Shown here piece after piece: positions 50,212 to 59,998 of a stretch of 64,000 nt of DNA (positions are counted from its first letter, which is position 1; each line of letters begins with the position of its first letter). Source of the DNA: Pseudocitrobacter vendiensis (GTDB lineage Bacteria; Pseudomonadota; Gammaproteobacteria; Enterobacterales; Enterobacteriaceae). The stretch spans positions 62,001 through 126,000 of the forward strand of contig NZ_CALSBS010000006.1 of the NCBI RefSeq assembly GCF_943590815.1, in the 5' to 3' direction. The notes beneath the pieces are model-generated. The model had not been told where the DNA came from and did no database searches. It worked only from the letters and a program-made list of their open reading frames with translations. The position numbers and the translations under genes were made by a program.

Positions 50212-51720
50212 ATGCACAACCCCTCAACGCCGTTGGCGGAAACCCGCCAGGGCACACTCCTTGGCCTCGTTGATGAGAATATCCACCTCTGGCGAGGCAT
50301 TCCCTTTGCACAATCGCCCGTTGGCGCTTTGCGCTGGCGCGCGCCACAGCCCGTTCAACCGTGGGCTGGTGTGCGTGAGGCTGATACGTTTTCTGCGTCC
50401 TGCTGGCAGAATATCGACTACTGCCGCGAACTGGGTGGTGGCGATCCGGGGCGCTTCTCAGAGGATTGTCTGTATCTGAATGTCTGGTCGCCAGCCGCGC
50501 GTTCAGCGCCTTTACCCGTGATGGTGTGGCTGCACGGTGGCGGGTACACCATTGGTGCGGGCGGACTGCCGCCGTACGACGGCAAAGCGCTTGCGCAACG
50601 TAATGTGGTGGTGGTGACGGTTAACTATCGGCTCGGGCATTTGGGCTTTTTTGCTCATCCTGCCCTTGAAGGAGAAGACGACGAGCCGCTCAATAACTTT
50701 GCCCTGATGGATCAAATCGCCGCGCTACGCTGGGTTCAGGAGAACATCGCGGCATTTGGTGGTGACAGTAATAATGTCACGTTATTTGGCGAGTCTGCGG
50801 GCGCGCGCAGCGTGCTGTCACTCATGACATCGCCGAAAGCGACGGGGCTGTTTCACAAAGCGGTGATCCAGAGTGGCTATACGCTTCCCGATACCCCACG
50901 CGAAAAGGCGCTGGAGAAGGGCGTACAGCTGGCGGCGCACTTTGGCCTGGAGAATGCCAGCGCGGACCAGCTACGTGCGATCCCGCCGGAAAAGTTCTGG
51001 CCGCTCGAAGCACCGCTCAATATTGGCCCAACGCCCATCGCCGGAGACGCGGTGCTACCACAGCCCATGCTGGACGTCTTTTTTGCCGGGAAACAGCATG
51101 CGATGCCGGTGTTGATTGGTTCGAACAGCGACGAAGCCAGCGTGATGGCGGTGTTTGGTGTTGATCTTGCCGGTGAGATAGAAAAACTCAGGCGAACCCG
51201 GCGTCTGGGGCTGGGGCTCATTAAACTGCTCTATCCGGGTGTGAAGGGCGATGAAGAACTCGGGCGGCAGGTGTGCCGGGATATGGCCTTTACCACACTG
51301 GGCTATGTGGTGATGCAGGCCCAACAGCGGGTGAATCAACCCTGCTGGCGCTACTGGTTTGATTATGTGGCCGAAGCGGAACACGCGACTTACGCCAACG
51401 GCGCGTGGCATGGCAACGAAGTCCCTTACGTTTTTGATACCCTGACGCTGGCAGAACCTGCCCGATTTTACGTCAATGAGCGAGACCGTGCCTTTGCGAC
51501 ACAGGTGGCCGATTATTGGGTGAATTTCGCGCATCATGCCAGTGCCACCTGCACGGTGCTCAATGGCCCAATGCGCTGGCCTGCATCGATACAGGGACGC
51601 GACCGCCTACTGAGAATTGGCCTGAATAAGCACGCAGGTTTTAAAGTGGAGAACCGTTTTATGCGTGCGCGGCTGGCGTTGTTTAAACGGGTGATGAAGC
51701 ATCATGTGACGTTGGATTGA
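50212..51720 (+). CDS. Type B carboxylesterase
   Basis: 502-residue alpha/beta hydrolase. Oxyanion-hole loop HGGGYTIGAG, nucleophile elbow GESAGARS, and acid/base residues expected in the SNSDEASV and NGAWHGNEVPYVF regions. No signal peptide is visible, so it is cytoplasmic. Substrates of such esterases range from aryl esters to carbamates. Its place next to aromatic acid genes suggests an aromatic or hydroxycinnamate ester, which is a guess. K-12 has no gene here between ydcJ and opgD. Confidence 0.88.
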   Translation: MHNPSTPLAETRQGTLLGLVDENIHLWRGIPFAQSPVGALRWRAPQPVQPWAGVREADTFSASCWQNIDYCRELGGGDPGRFSEDCLYLNVWSPAARSAPLPVMVWLHGGGYTIGAGGLPPYDGKALAQRNVVVVTVNYRLGHLGFFAHPALEGEDDEPLNNFALMDQIAALRWVQENIAAFGGDSNNVTLFGESAGARSVLSLMTSPKATGLFHKAVIQSGYTLPDTPREKALEKGVQLAAHFGLENASADQLRAIPPEKFWPLEAPLNIGPTPIAGDAVLPQPMLDVFFAGKQHAMPVLIGSNSDEASVMAVFGVDLAGEIEKLRRTRRLGLGLIKLLYPGVKGDEELGRQVCRDMAFTTLGYVVMQAQQRVNQPCWRYWFDYVAEAEHATYANGAWHGNEVPYVFDTLTLAEPARFYVNERDRAFATQVADYWVNFAHHASATCTVLNGPMRWPASIQGRDRLLRIGLNKHAGFKVENRFMRARLALFKRVMKHHVTLD

Positions 51721-51739
51721 GAACTGAGCGTTGAATTGA

Positions 51740-51867
51740 CCTTACGGTCTGTAAGAGGCACTCTACATGTGTCTGCATATAGGGGGCCTCGGGTTGATTG
51801 AAAAATCACTCGGGGCTTTTCTCTATCTGCCGTCCTGCAAATGCCTGAGACAGATAGCCTCAAGCAC
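51740..51867 (-). pseudogene. Toxin-less hok/sok leader remnant
   Basis: Read on the minus strand this copies the hok leader at 39735-39877: 51867-51842 is identical to 39735-39760 (26 of 26), 51831-51811 to 39771-39791 (21 of 21) and 51759-51746 to 39864-39877 (14 of 14). A mok-like start codon is present at 51778. Similarity stops just before where hok should begin, and the sequence runs straight into the esterase 3' end, so the toxin gene is missing. The rest of the gap to opgD (51868-52175) has no gene; a GTGCAAC direct repeat lies at 51959-51974. Confidence 0.8.
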
Positions 51868-52175
51868 CCTCGCGTATTCTACGCCTTAATCCCTTTTATA
51901 CTGGATTGATGAATTCCGAATTTTTGCGGCGATTTTAGTCGGAGCCTTAACTTCACCCGTGCAACGTGTGCAACACCTTTCGTGGTAAATAACGTTTTTT
52001 ATACACAAATTTACACCTTATTCAGTCTCTTCCCCTCGACAGAATTTTTTTGCGCCAGTCAGAACAATTTATCGCGCCAACAATTGGATTATTAATCGAT
52101 TTTGTCTAGAGTGGTCGGACTTAACGACGTAACCGTTTACCGCATTCTTCTCTTAAAAAGGACGCTTTCTCAGGC

Positions 52176-53831
52176 ATGAACCGCAGACACTTTCTTAAAT
52201 CATCAATGGCTGTTGCCGCCGTGTGCGGGACATCCGGTGTAGCTTCCCTTTTTTCTCAGGCTGCGTTAGCGCAGGAGTCGGATATTGCGGACGGACAAAC
52301 CCGTCGTTTCGACTTTTCGGTGCTGCAGTCTATGGCACACGATCTCTCCCGTCAGCCATGGGGTGGCGCGCCGCGTCCGTTGCCGGAAACGCTGGCGAAC
52401 ATGACGCCGCAGGCCTACAACAGCATTCAGTATGACGCCGCACATTCTCTGTGGAACAACGTTGACGATCGCCAGTTAGACATCCAGTTCTTCCACGTGG
52501 GGATGGGGTTCCGCCGTCGCGTGCGGATGTTCTCCGTCGATGCCGCGACGCAGCAAGCGCGCGAAGTGCATTTCCGTCCGGAACTGTTTAAATACACCGA
52601 CACGAGCGTTGATACCAAACAGCTGGAAGGGCAGACCGATCTCGGCTTCGCCGGATTCCGCGCCTTTAAAGCGCCGGAACTGGCGCGTCGCGATATCGTA
52701 TCTTTCCTTGGCGCGAGCTACTTCCGCGCGGTAGACAGCACCTATCAGTACGGTTTGTCCGCCCGAGGACTTGCGGTGGATACCTACACCGACAGTCTGG
52801 AAGAGTTCCCGGATTTCACTTCGTTCTGGTTTGAAACCGTGAAACCAGGGGCAACCGTCTTTACGGTGTATGCACTGCTCGATAGCCCAAGCGTGACCGG
52901 TGCGTATAAGTTCATTATTAACTGTGCGGAAAGCCAGGTGATTATGGACGTCGAAAATCATATTTACGCGCGCAAAGACATCAAACAACTGGGTATTGCA
53001 CCGATGACCAGTATGTTCAGCTGCGGCAATAACGAACGCCGCGTCTGCGACACTATCCACCCGCAAATTCACGACTCCGATCGTCTGGCGATGTGGCTGG
53101 GTAACGGCGAGTGGATTTGCCGTCCGCTGAATAACCCGCAGAAACTGCAATTCAACGCGTATCAGGACAAAAATCCGAAAGGCTTTGGCTTGTTGCAACT
53201 GGATCGCGATTTCACGCACTATCAGGACGTCATGGGCTGGTACAATAAGCGCCCGAGCCTGTGGGTTGAACCGCGTAATCAGTGGGGCAAAGGGGCCGTC
53301 AGTTTGATGGAAATCCCGACTACCGGTGAAACGCTCGATAACATTGTTTGCTTCTGGCAGCCGGAAAAACCGGTGAAAGCAGGCGATACGCTTAACTTCA
53401 GCTATCGCCTCTACTGGAGCGCGATGCCGCCGGTACGTTCACCGCTGGCACGCGTGATGGCGACCCGGACCGGTATGGGCAGTTTCCCGGAAGGCTGGGC
53501 GCCGGGCGAGCATTACCCGGAAAAATGGTCACGTCGATTTGCTATCGATTTCGTTGGCGGCGATCTGAAAGCGGCTGCGCCGAAAGGTATCGAGCCGGTC
53601 ATTACACTCTCCAGTGGGGAAGCCAAACAGGTTGAGATCCTCTACGTGGAACCGTTCGACGGCTACCGTATTCTCTTTGACTGGTATCCGACCTCCGACT
53701 CAACCGACCCGGTTGATATGCGTATGTTCCTGCGCTGTCAGGGGGATGCTATCAGTGAAACCTGGTTGTATCAGTATTTCCCGCCTGCGCCGGATAAACG
53801 TCAGTACGTTGACGACCGCGTGATGAAGTAA
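52176..53831 (+). CDS. opgD: Periplasmic glucan biosynthesis protein OpgD (MdoD)
   Basis: 551 residues with a Tat signal peptide ([10 protein letters not shown], cleavage near AALA). The mature protein belongs to the MdoG/OpgD family ([38 protein letters not shown]). It controls the backbone structure of osmoregulated periplasmic glucans. In K-12 small ydcH follows; here only a REP-type terminator separates it from rimL. Confidence 0.96.
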   Translation: MNRRHFLKSSMAVAAVCGTSGVASLFSQAALAQESDIADGQTRRFDFSVLQSMAHDLSRQPWGGAPRPLPETLANMTPQAYNSIQYDAAHSLWNNVDDRQLDIQFFHVGMGFRRRVRMFSVDAATQQAREVHFRPELFKYTDTSVDTKQLEGQTDLGFAGFRAFKAPELARRDIVSFLGASYFRAVDSTYQYGLSARGLAVDTYTDSLEEFPDFTSFWFETVKPGATVFTVYALLDSPSVTGAYKFIINCAESQVIMDVENHIYARKDIKQLGIAPMTSMFSCGNNERRVCDTIHPQIHDSDRLAMWLGNGEWICRPLNNPQKLQFNAYQDKNPKGFGLLQLDRDFTHYQDVMGWYNKRPSLWVEPRNQWGKGAVSLMEIPTTGETLDNIVCFWQPEKPVKAGDTLNFSYRLYWSAMPPVRSPLARVMATRTGMGSFPEGWAPGEHYPEKWSRRFAIDFVGGDLKAAAPKGIEPVITLSSGEAKQVEILYVEPFDGYRILFDWYPTSDSTDPVDMRMFLRCQGDAISETWLYQYFPPAPDKRQYVDDRVMK

Positions 53832-53854
53832 TCGAATAAAACTGTAACCTGTAG

Positions 53855-53886
53855 GCCGGATAAGCGAAGCACCATCCGGCTTTTTT
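53855..53886 (+). terminator. REP-derived terminator after opgD
   Basis: GCCGGAT / ATCCGGC with a 12-base loop followed by TTTTTT. Sequence is that of a REP unit (GTAGGCCGGATAAGCG) placed so as to act as an intrinsic terminator. Confidence 0.82.
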
Positions 53887-53900
53887 ATTGAGGAAACGCC

Positions 53901-54452
53901 ATGTCTTCGCAGGAGATTATCCCGGTTAGCCATATATTGAGCCTCCACGCCGTCGATGAAAGCCACGTTCCGGCGCTGCATCAGTTGGTTATTAAAAACA
54001 GAGACTGGCTTTCTGCGTCAATGAACTGGCCGCTGCTGGTCACCCACGAGCAGGATACGCATCAGCATGTGCTGGGCAATATGATGCTGCATCAGCGCGG
54101 CATCGTGAAAATGTTTATGATTTTCGAGCATGAAACGCTGGTGGGCGTACTGTCGTTTAATCAAATTGAACCGACCAACTAGACCGGTTACATCGGTTAC
54201 TGGCTTGATGAGGCTGAGCAGGGTAAAGGTATTCTATCTGCCTCGTTGCAGGCGTTTATTGATTACTTTGCGCAACGCGGCGAGGTACGCCGCTTTGTCA
54301 TCAAATGCCGCGTAGATAACGCGCGTAGCAATCAGGTTGCCTTACGTAACGGGTTTAGCCTCGAAGGCTGTCTGAAGCAGGCGGAATTTCTCAACGGTAA
54401 TTATTACGATCAAAATATTTACGCACGAATTATCGACAACGCCTCAAAGTGA
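53901..54452 (+). pseudogene. rimL: Ribosomal L7/L12 N-acetyltransferase RimL, amber-interrupted
   Basis: The GNAT-family reading frame is complete over 183 codons except for an in-frame TAG at 54180-54182, between QIEPTN and TGYIGYWLDE. K-12 RimL has Lys at this place (EPLNKTAEIGYW), so a single AAG-to-TAG change explains it. Motif residues on both sides are preserved (GVLSFN; ALRNGFSLEGCLKQAEFLNG), so the break is recent or a sequencing error. An intact protein would acetylate the N-terminus of L12. The end overlaps ydcK by 9 bases. Confidence 0.88.
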
Positions 54453-55424
54453 TCCTAATAGCGGCGTGCGCGTAATCCGCTGCTCGCCGCGAATCACCGC
54501 GCGTCCGCGCAAATGAATCACGTCATCCCCAAAGGCTTCGACGACGGCATCACCTTCAATCTCAACATGATGCTCGATCACCACATCGCCGCGAATACGC
54601 GCATGCCCGTAAATCAACACGTTATCGTCAAGCAGAATCGGGCCGCCCTGGAGTACTGCGTTACCGCCGACGCGCACGTGATGTTTCAACAGGCAATTAC
54701 CTTCAATGACCGCGTTTTCAGCTACCTGCGAGCTGTAGCGTAGAGTGGGGATGGCGTCTTCTCCGGCCCCGGCTACCACCCGAGCGTTGCCATACACTTT
54801 CGCGCAGTCGCAGACCCAGACGTCGTTTTCTTCGTTGCCTTCCAGCAGGGCGCGTTCGAAGATCTCAGCCCGGTGTTCAACAAAGGCATGATTCACAATC
54901 GCTTCACCATAAATTTGTGCCTGGTGAACAATTCGCGAGCGGCTCACCGTCGCGTGGTCGTAAATCTGAAGCACTTGATCGTTATCAGGCGTCAGTCCCC
55001 GGGCGGCAATCACCTGGCTATGGTGTAAAATGCGCGCGTTGCCAAACAGGTGACAATATCCGCGAACGATGGATGCCTGTACGGTGACATTGTCACTTAT
55101 ACGAGCGTAATGAGTGATTTTACTGCCATCGATCCAGGCCTCTCCGCGAATCTGCGCATGATGGCTGACTTCGCAAGGTTGCGTCAGGCGGGCGTTTCCT
55201 TCGATATACGCGCCTGCAAATACCACACTGTTTTCATCGTATATCCAACAATCGCCTTGCTGACTAAGCGCTCTTTCGTCGTCTATCCAACCGCCCGCGC
55301 TGCCTGCGGTGACATCGGCAAAGTCACGCAGGGCAATGATTTGCCGCACCACAACGTTGCGTTTATCGCCATTTTCCGTAAACGAGTGTGTGCGGGTCTG
55401 TTCGCTAAGGCGGTATTTTTTCAT
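54444..55424 (-). CDS. ydcK: Hexapeptide/beta-helix acyltransferase-like protein YdcK
   Basis: 326 residues, same length as E. coli YdcK. Long left-handed beta-helix repeats ([55 protein letters not shown] in pieces). Function unknown; it resembles transferase or polymer-binding helices. Convergent with rimL and divergent from tehA. Confidence 0.92.
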   Translation of the reverse strand: MKKYRLSEQTRTHSFTENGDKRNVVVRQIIALRDFADVTAGSAGGWIDDERALSQQGDCWIYDENSVVFAGAYIEGNARLTQPCEVSHHAQIRGEAWIDGSKITHYARISDNVTVQASIVRGYCHLFGNARILHHSQVIAARGLTPDNDQVLQIYDHATVSRSRIVHQAQIYGEAIVNHAFVEHRAEIFERALLEGNEENDVWVCDCAKVYGNARVVAGAGEDAIPTLRYSSQVAENAVIEGNCLLKHHVRVGGNAVLQGGPILLDDNVLIYGHARIRGDVVIEHHVEIEGDAVVEAFGDDVIHLRGRAVIRGEQRITRTPLLGSL

Positions 55425-55536
55425 CGGTTATTCTCATTGCTTCGCACTAAGATAAACGTAGCAAATATTGCAGGTAGCGGGCATTTAAAGATTACTTTAA
55501 AATGCATCTTCAAATTTAGTTGATATTATAAACAAA

Positions 55537-56535
55537 ATGAAGAATTCGAAGTGTGAGAGCAAGGTGTTGAATTTACCCGCTGGCTATTTTGGCATGGTGT
55601 TGGGGACCATCGGGATGGGGTTTGCCTGGCGTTATGCCAGCACGATTTGGCCAGTGAACCGGGCGATTGGCGACGGTCTGGTGATTCTGGCGATCGTGAT
55701 GTGGAGCTTGCTGGCGCTGGCGTTTATCAGCCGGGCGATACACTTTCCACATAGCGTTATCGATGAAATGCGACATCCGATTGCCAGCAGTTTTGTCAGC
55801 CTGTTTCCGGCAACAACGATGCTGGTGTCAATTGGCGTCACGCCGTGGGACAGGCCGATTGCGCTGGTGCTGTTTTCCGTGGGGGTGACGCTGCAACTGG
55901 CTTACGCCGCCTGGCAAACCGCGGGGCTGTGGCGCGGAGAACATCCCGAAGGCGCCACCACGCCGGGGCTTTATTTACCGACTGTGGCGAATAACTTTAT
56001 CAGCACCATGGCCTGCGGCGCGCTGGGTTTTAACGACGCCGGGCTGGCGTTTCTGGGGGCGGGCGTAATTTCATGGATCACGCTCGAACCGGCTATCGTT
56101 CAGCGCTTGCGTAGCGGTGGCGAATTACCGGTGCCGCTGCGTACCTCTTTGGGTATTCAACTTGCTCCGGCGCTGGTGGCCTGTAGCGCATGGCTGAGCG
56201 TCAACGGCGGGCACGCGGATGTCTTCGCCAAAATGCTGTTTGGTTATGGCCTGCTTCAACTGCTGTTTATGCTACGCCTGATGCCCTGGTATCTGCGTCA
56301 GGCTTTTAATGCGTCGTTCTGGAGTTTCTCGTTTGGTATCTCCGCGCTTGCCACGACGGCGCTGCATCTCGGCCATGCCAGTGGCGTCGGTTTCTACCAT
56401 CACCTGGCGTTGCCGATGTTTATCTTTACCAATTTCATTATTGGCCTGTTATTGATACGCACGCTGGTGTTATTGCTTCAGGGGAAACTGCTGGTCCGTG
56501 TCGACCGTTCTGTTTTAGAGAAAAGTAAGGATTGA
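55537..56535 (+). CDS. tehA: Tellurite-resistance/dicarboxylate transporter family channel TehA
   Basis: 332 residues with ten membrane helices of the SLAC1/TDT fold. [21 protein letters not shown] opens the protein in the E. coli form. It passes anions and confers tellurite resistance when overproduced with TehB. The stop codon overlaps the tehB start. Confidence 0.94.
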   Translation: MKNSKCESKVLNLPAGYFGMVLGTIGMGFAWRYASTIWPVNRAIGDGLVILAIVMWSLLALAFISRAIHFPHSVIDEMRHPIASSFVSLFPATTMLVSIGVTPWDRPIALVLFSVGVTLQLAYAAWQTAGLWRGEHPEGATTPGLYLPTVANNFISTMACGALGFNDAGLAFLGAGVISWITLEPAIVQRLRSGGELPVPLRTSLGIQLAPALVACSAWLSVNGGHADVFAKMLFGYGLLQLLFMLRLMPWYLRQAFNASFWSFSFGISALATTALHLGHASGVGFYHHLALPMFIFTNFIIGLLLIRTLVLLLQGKLLVRVDRSVLEKSKD

Positions 56536-57134
56536 TGATGACGATTCGTGATGAAAACTACTTCAGTGAAAAATATGGTCTGACCCGTACGCATTCCGAG
56601 GTGCTGGAGGCGGCGAAAGTGATTAAGCCTGGCAAAACGTTGGATCTCGGCTGCGGTAACGGGCGTAACACGCTTTACCTTGCTGCAAACGGTTTTGACG
56701 TTACGGCATGGGATAAGAATCCGGCAAGCATCACTAACCTGGAATCGATCCGTCGTGAAGAAGGGCTGGAGAATGTGCAATCGGCGATTAAAGATCTCAA
56801 CACACTGAGCTTTGACGGGGAATACGACTTTATTCTTTCGACCGTAGTGATGATGTTCCTGCAACCGGAAACGATTCCTGGGTTGATTGCGAATATGCAG
56901 CGTTGTACGCAGCCCGGCGGATATAACCTGATTGTCGCAGCGATGGATACTGAAGACTATCCTTGTACCGTGGGTTTCCCTTTTGCGTTTAAAACTGATG
57001 AACTTCGTCACTACTATGCAGGCTGGAACTTACTTAAATATAACGAGAATCCAGGTGAACTGCACCGTACTGATGCCAATGGCAATCGTATTAGACTGCG
57101 TTTTGCCACGATGCTGGCGCAAAAAACGGCATAA
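56535..57134 (+). CDS. tehB: Tellurite S-adenosylmethionine-dependent methyltransferase TehB
   Basis: ATG 56535 overlaps the tehA stop and gives 199 residues; a second ATG three bases on is equally possible. The SAM motif [19 protein letters not shown] is clear, with motif [22 protein letters not shown]. It methylates tellurite and other anions. A terminator follows. Confidence 0.94.
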   Translation: MMTIRDENYFSEKYGLTRTHSEVLEAAKVIKPGKTLDLGCGNGRNTLYLAANGFDVTAWDKNPASITNLESIRREEGLENVQSAIKDLNTLSFDGEYDFILSTVVMMFLQPETIPGLIANMQRCTQPGGYNLIVAAMDTEDYPCTVGFPFAFKTDELRHYYAGWNLLKYNENPGELHRTDANGNRIRLRFATMLAQKTA

Positions 57135-57170
57135 CGGCTAAAAGTCCCACTATTAGCTTTTTCATATCAT

Positions 57171-57207
57171 AAATTACCGGCTAAAAATTACGCCGGTAAT
57201 TTTTTAT
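57171..57207 (+). terminator. Intrinsic terminator of tehAB
   Basis: ATTACCGG / CCGGTAAT stem followed by TTTTTT, 37 bases after the tehB stop codon. Confidence 0.9.
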
Positions 57208-57329
57208 TCGCCTGCTAACTAATTATTTTTTTTCTATAAATTGCGAGCGACAACCATTTTTGCAACAACACCGGGCTCATTCCTTTGCTATAACTCTTTT
57301 GAAATCGTACCTCTATCAGGATCAAACCC

Positions 57330-57998
57330 ATGCGTACTCATACGTTCTTCAAAGTTGCGGCCCTTGCCGGTGTTATTGCTCTGTCTGGTTGTGCATCGAA
57401 AGTCGCGGAACCTACGCAGTATTCCGGCTTTTTAAAAGATTATTCGAATCTGCAGGAAACCACCTCCGCAACGGGCAAACCGACCCTGCGTTGGGTGGAT
57501 CCTAATTACAATCCGAAAAACTATGACAGTATTGTCTATAACCCGGTGACTTATTATCCGACGCCAAAACCCAGCACCCAAATTGGTCAGAAAGCGCTGG
57601 ATGATATTCGTAACTACACCGATCAACAGATTAAACAGGCTGTCTCTCAACATAAAAAAATCGTGACCCAACCTGGCCCGCATAGCCTGATTTTCCGCGG
57701 CGCGATTACGGCGGTAAACTCCAGCAACGAAGGGCTTCAGTTCTATGAGGTAGTCCCTGTCGCGTTGGTGGTTGCGGGTACCCAAATGGCGACGGGTCAC
57801 CGTACCATGGATACCCATCTCTTCTTCGAGGGCGAGTTGATCGATGCGGCAACCAATAAACCGGTGGTGAAAGTGGTACGTAAAGGCGAAGGGAAAGACC
57901 TCAACAATGAGAATACCCCGATGACCCTGCAAACCCTGAAGCAAACTATCGACGATATGGCGGTGGATGCCGTCAAATTTGACCCGGCAATGAAATAA
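57330..57998 (+). CDS. ydcL: DUF3313 lipoprotein YdcL
   Basis: 222 residues, the E. coli length. The signal peptide ends in lipobox ALSGC and is followed by ASKVAEPTQYSGFL. The DUF3313 domain includes PHSLIFRGAITAVN and VALVVAGTQMATGHRTMD. A predicted outer-membrane lipoprotein of unknown function. Monocistronic with a strong terminator. Confidence 0.94.
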   Translation: MRTHTFFKVAALAGVIALSGCASKVAEPTQYSGFLKDYSNLQETTSATGKPTLRWVDPNYNPKNYDSIVYNPVTYYPTPKPSTQIGQKALDDIRNYTDQQIKQAVSQHKKIVTQPGPHSLIFRGAITAVNSSNEGLQFYEVVPVALVVAGTQMATGHRTMDTHLFFEGELIDAATNKPVVKVVRKGEGKDLNNENTPMTLQTLKQTIDDMAVDAVKFDPAMK

Positions 57999-58005
57999 AC
58001 GGAAA

Positions 58006-58034
58006 TCGGGTGGCCCAGGCCACCCGATTTTTTA
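58006..58034. terminator. Intrinsic terminator of ydcL
   Basis: TCGGGTGGCC / GGCCACCCGA stem followed by TTTTTTA; it reaches into the end of the convergent EamA gene. Confidence 0.88.
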
Positions 58035-58940
58035 CGCCTGTTTCATTTTAAGGCGCGTTCTCAAAAGCCACGCGGGTATTCGCGCAAACATCACCAGATT
58101 CCCGACCAAAATCAGTACCAGCCCGATAATGGCGTTGACATGCCACTGATAACCTTCATACAACGTCGAGAGCGTCAGCGCGACCAGTGGAAACAGTAAT
58201 GTGCTGTACGCCGCGTTGCTGGCACCGATTCTGCCTACCAGGGTGAAGTAAGCGCCAAAGGCAATCACCGAGCCAAAAATAGCCAGGTAGAACAGGGCAC
58301 CGAGATAGCTCATGGTCCACTGTGGCGTAAAGCTTTCGCCGCGTAACAGAGCGATTGCGCCGATGATCAACGTGCCGTAGAGCATCGCCCAGCCATTGGT
58401 GGTCAGCGTTTCCAGCCCGCGTCGCTGGTGGCGGATGCTGAGCATATTCCCCAGCGAGAAGCCATACGTGCCAAGCGCGCTCAACAGAATGCCCGGCAGC
58501 ATCGTACTGCTGAGCCCGGAGACCTGAAGATCGTCCCAGAACAGGGTGATAATCCCGACCAGTCCCAGCAGTGCCGCAAGGAAAAAGCGCCCTGGCGGCG
58601 TCTGGCGAAAAAAGAGAAAACTGTTGATGGCGTTAAACAGCACCGCCATAGAGAAAATCACCGATTCCAGCCCGGTGTTAATCCAGCTTGCGGCGGTGTA
58701 AAAACACCAGAAGTTAAAGCCGAATACACAGCAACCCTGCAAGATGCAAAAAAGATGGTCGCGTAAGGCGAGGCGGCGCAGACGGCGAGTCAGGAGCAGA
58801 ATCGTCAGCATGGTGACGCTGGCGATTGCGAAGCGCCAGAAGATAGACACGGTTGCCGGTACCGGGCCTTGTTGTAAAAAAATGGCGATCCACGTTGTGC
58901 CCCAGATGGCGACAACCAATATGTAGAGCAGTGCGTTCAT
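58032..58940 (-). CDS. EamA (DMT) family exporter
   Basis: 302 residues with ten predicted membrane helices in two EamA repeats (YILVVAIWGTTWIAIFLQ opening the first; GILLSALGTYGFSLGNMLS opening the second). Members export amino acids, sugars or drugs; the substrate is unknown. It is divergent from the AraC-type gene across a 182-base gap, so the two probably form a regulator/exporter pair. K-12 has no such pair between ydcL and ydcO. Confidence 0.88.
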   Translation of the reverse strand: MNALLYILVVAIWGTTWIAIFLQQGPVPATVSIFWRFAIASVTMLTILLLTRRLRRLALRDHLFCILQGCCVFGFNFWCFYTAASWINTGLESVIFSMAVLFNAINSFLFFRQTPPGRFFLAALLGLVGIITLFWDDLQVSGLSSTMLPGILLSALGTYGFSLGNMLSIRHQRRGLETLTTNGWAMLYGTLIIGAIALLRGESFTPQWTMSYLGALFYLAIFGSVIAFGAYFTLVGRIGASNAAYSTLLFPLVALTLSTLYEGYQWHVNAIIGLVLILVGNLVMFARIPAWLLRTRLKMKQA

Positions 58941-59122
58941 GCGCGTTCCTCAATGACTCAGAAAAATCCAGTTTGACGGGGCTCGCTGGATGGCGCTTGC
59001 AGCGTCTTGCCACAGACTTGCAAATTCTTGCGGATTTTTTGTGAGCAGGGTCGAACAACTCTGGCAATCATGGGCATCGCTACATAGACTAGGTCTATGA
59101 ATCATCGTGATACAGACCGCCA

Positions 59123-59998
59123 ATGACACATTCCTACGCTACTCTGGAACGCCTGCAAAGTCAGAACGCCGTGCTGCGTGAAACGGTTGTGCTTAACTCA
59201 GGTATCCAGCTTGCGGCCTGGTATAATAATTGTGACACTGTCACCGTTGAAAGCGATCATCATACGCTGAGCCTTTATGTGGCGGATGGCTATGAAAGTT
59301 ATCAGAAAACGCCGCAGGGTTGGAAAAACGGCGGGGGCCCGGATCGCTTCTGCCTGATGCCGCAATCCTGTGAATCAACGTGGGATATTCGCGGTGACCT
59401 CTCTTTCGTTCATCTTTATTGCACAGACCAGCATCTGAAACGCATTGGCGAGCAGATCTGGGACCGAAGCCCGGTAGCCATTCAGCTTGAGGAAAAATCC
59501 TTTGCCGATGACGCTAAAATCACTGCGCTTTATCGTCAGTTCCTGCTGAGCTGCGACTGGCAGCAACCTGCGAACCAGTTGACGTTGAGCAGCGCCAGTA
59601 CACTGCTGCTGACGCATCTTATCCAGAATTACGCCTCTGTTCAGTGGCGACTGCCCTCGGTGACCGGCGGTCTTGCGCCGTCGGTGCTGCGCAATGTGCT
59701 GGCGTGGATAGACGCCAACTTGTCGCAGCCGCTGACGCTTGCGGATCTGGCTGCGCAGGCCGCGCTCAGCGAATACCATTTTGCGCGTATGTTTCGTCAG
59801 TCAACCGGCCTTGCGCCGCATCAGTATGTGATGCAACGACGTATGCATCACGCAGAGCAATTGGTGCAGAATACGGCATTGCCCCTGACCGATATCGCGC
59901 TGGCCTGCGGATTTAGCTCGGCCAGCCATTTCAGCAATCGCTTTAAACGCGTGCAGGGCGTTACGCCATCGCAACTACGCGCGTCGCACCTGCGATAG
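59123..59998 (+). CDS. AraC-family transcriptional regulator
   Basis: 291 residues with an N-terminal cupin-like domain and a C-terminal AraC double helix-turn-helix (TLADLAAQAALSEYHFARMF; PLTDIALACGFSSASHFSNRF). Its likely target is the divergent EamA gene. The last 24 bases overlap the end of ydcO in the opposite direction. Confidence 0.88.
   Translation: MTHSYATLERLQSQNAVLRETVVLNSGIQLAAWYNNCDTVTVESDHHTLSLYVADGYESYQKTPQGWKNGGGPDRFCLMPQSCESTWDIRGDLSFVHLYCTDQHLKRIGEQIWDRSPVAIQLEEKSFADDAKITALYRQFLLSCDWQQPANQLTLSSASTLLLTHLIQNYASVQWRLPSVTGGLAPSVLRNVLAWIDANLSQPLTLADLAAQAALSEYHFARMFRQSTGLAPHQYVMQRRMHHAEQLVQNTALPLTDIALACGFSSASHFSNRFKRVQGVTPSQLRASHLR

Noticed and set aside
51959-51974. GTGCAAC direct repeat upstream of opgD as a regulator site
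   Set aside because: Two short copies 9 bp apart without inverted symmetry or a known matching regulator; could be chance.
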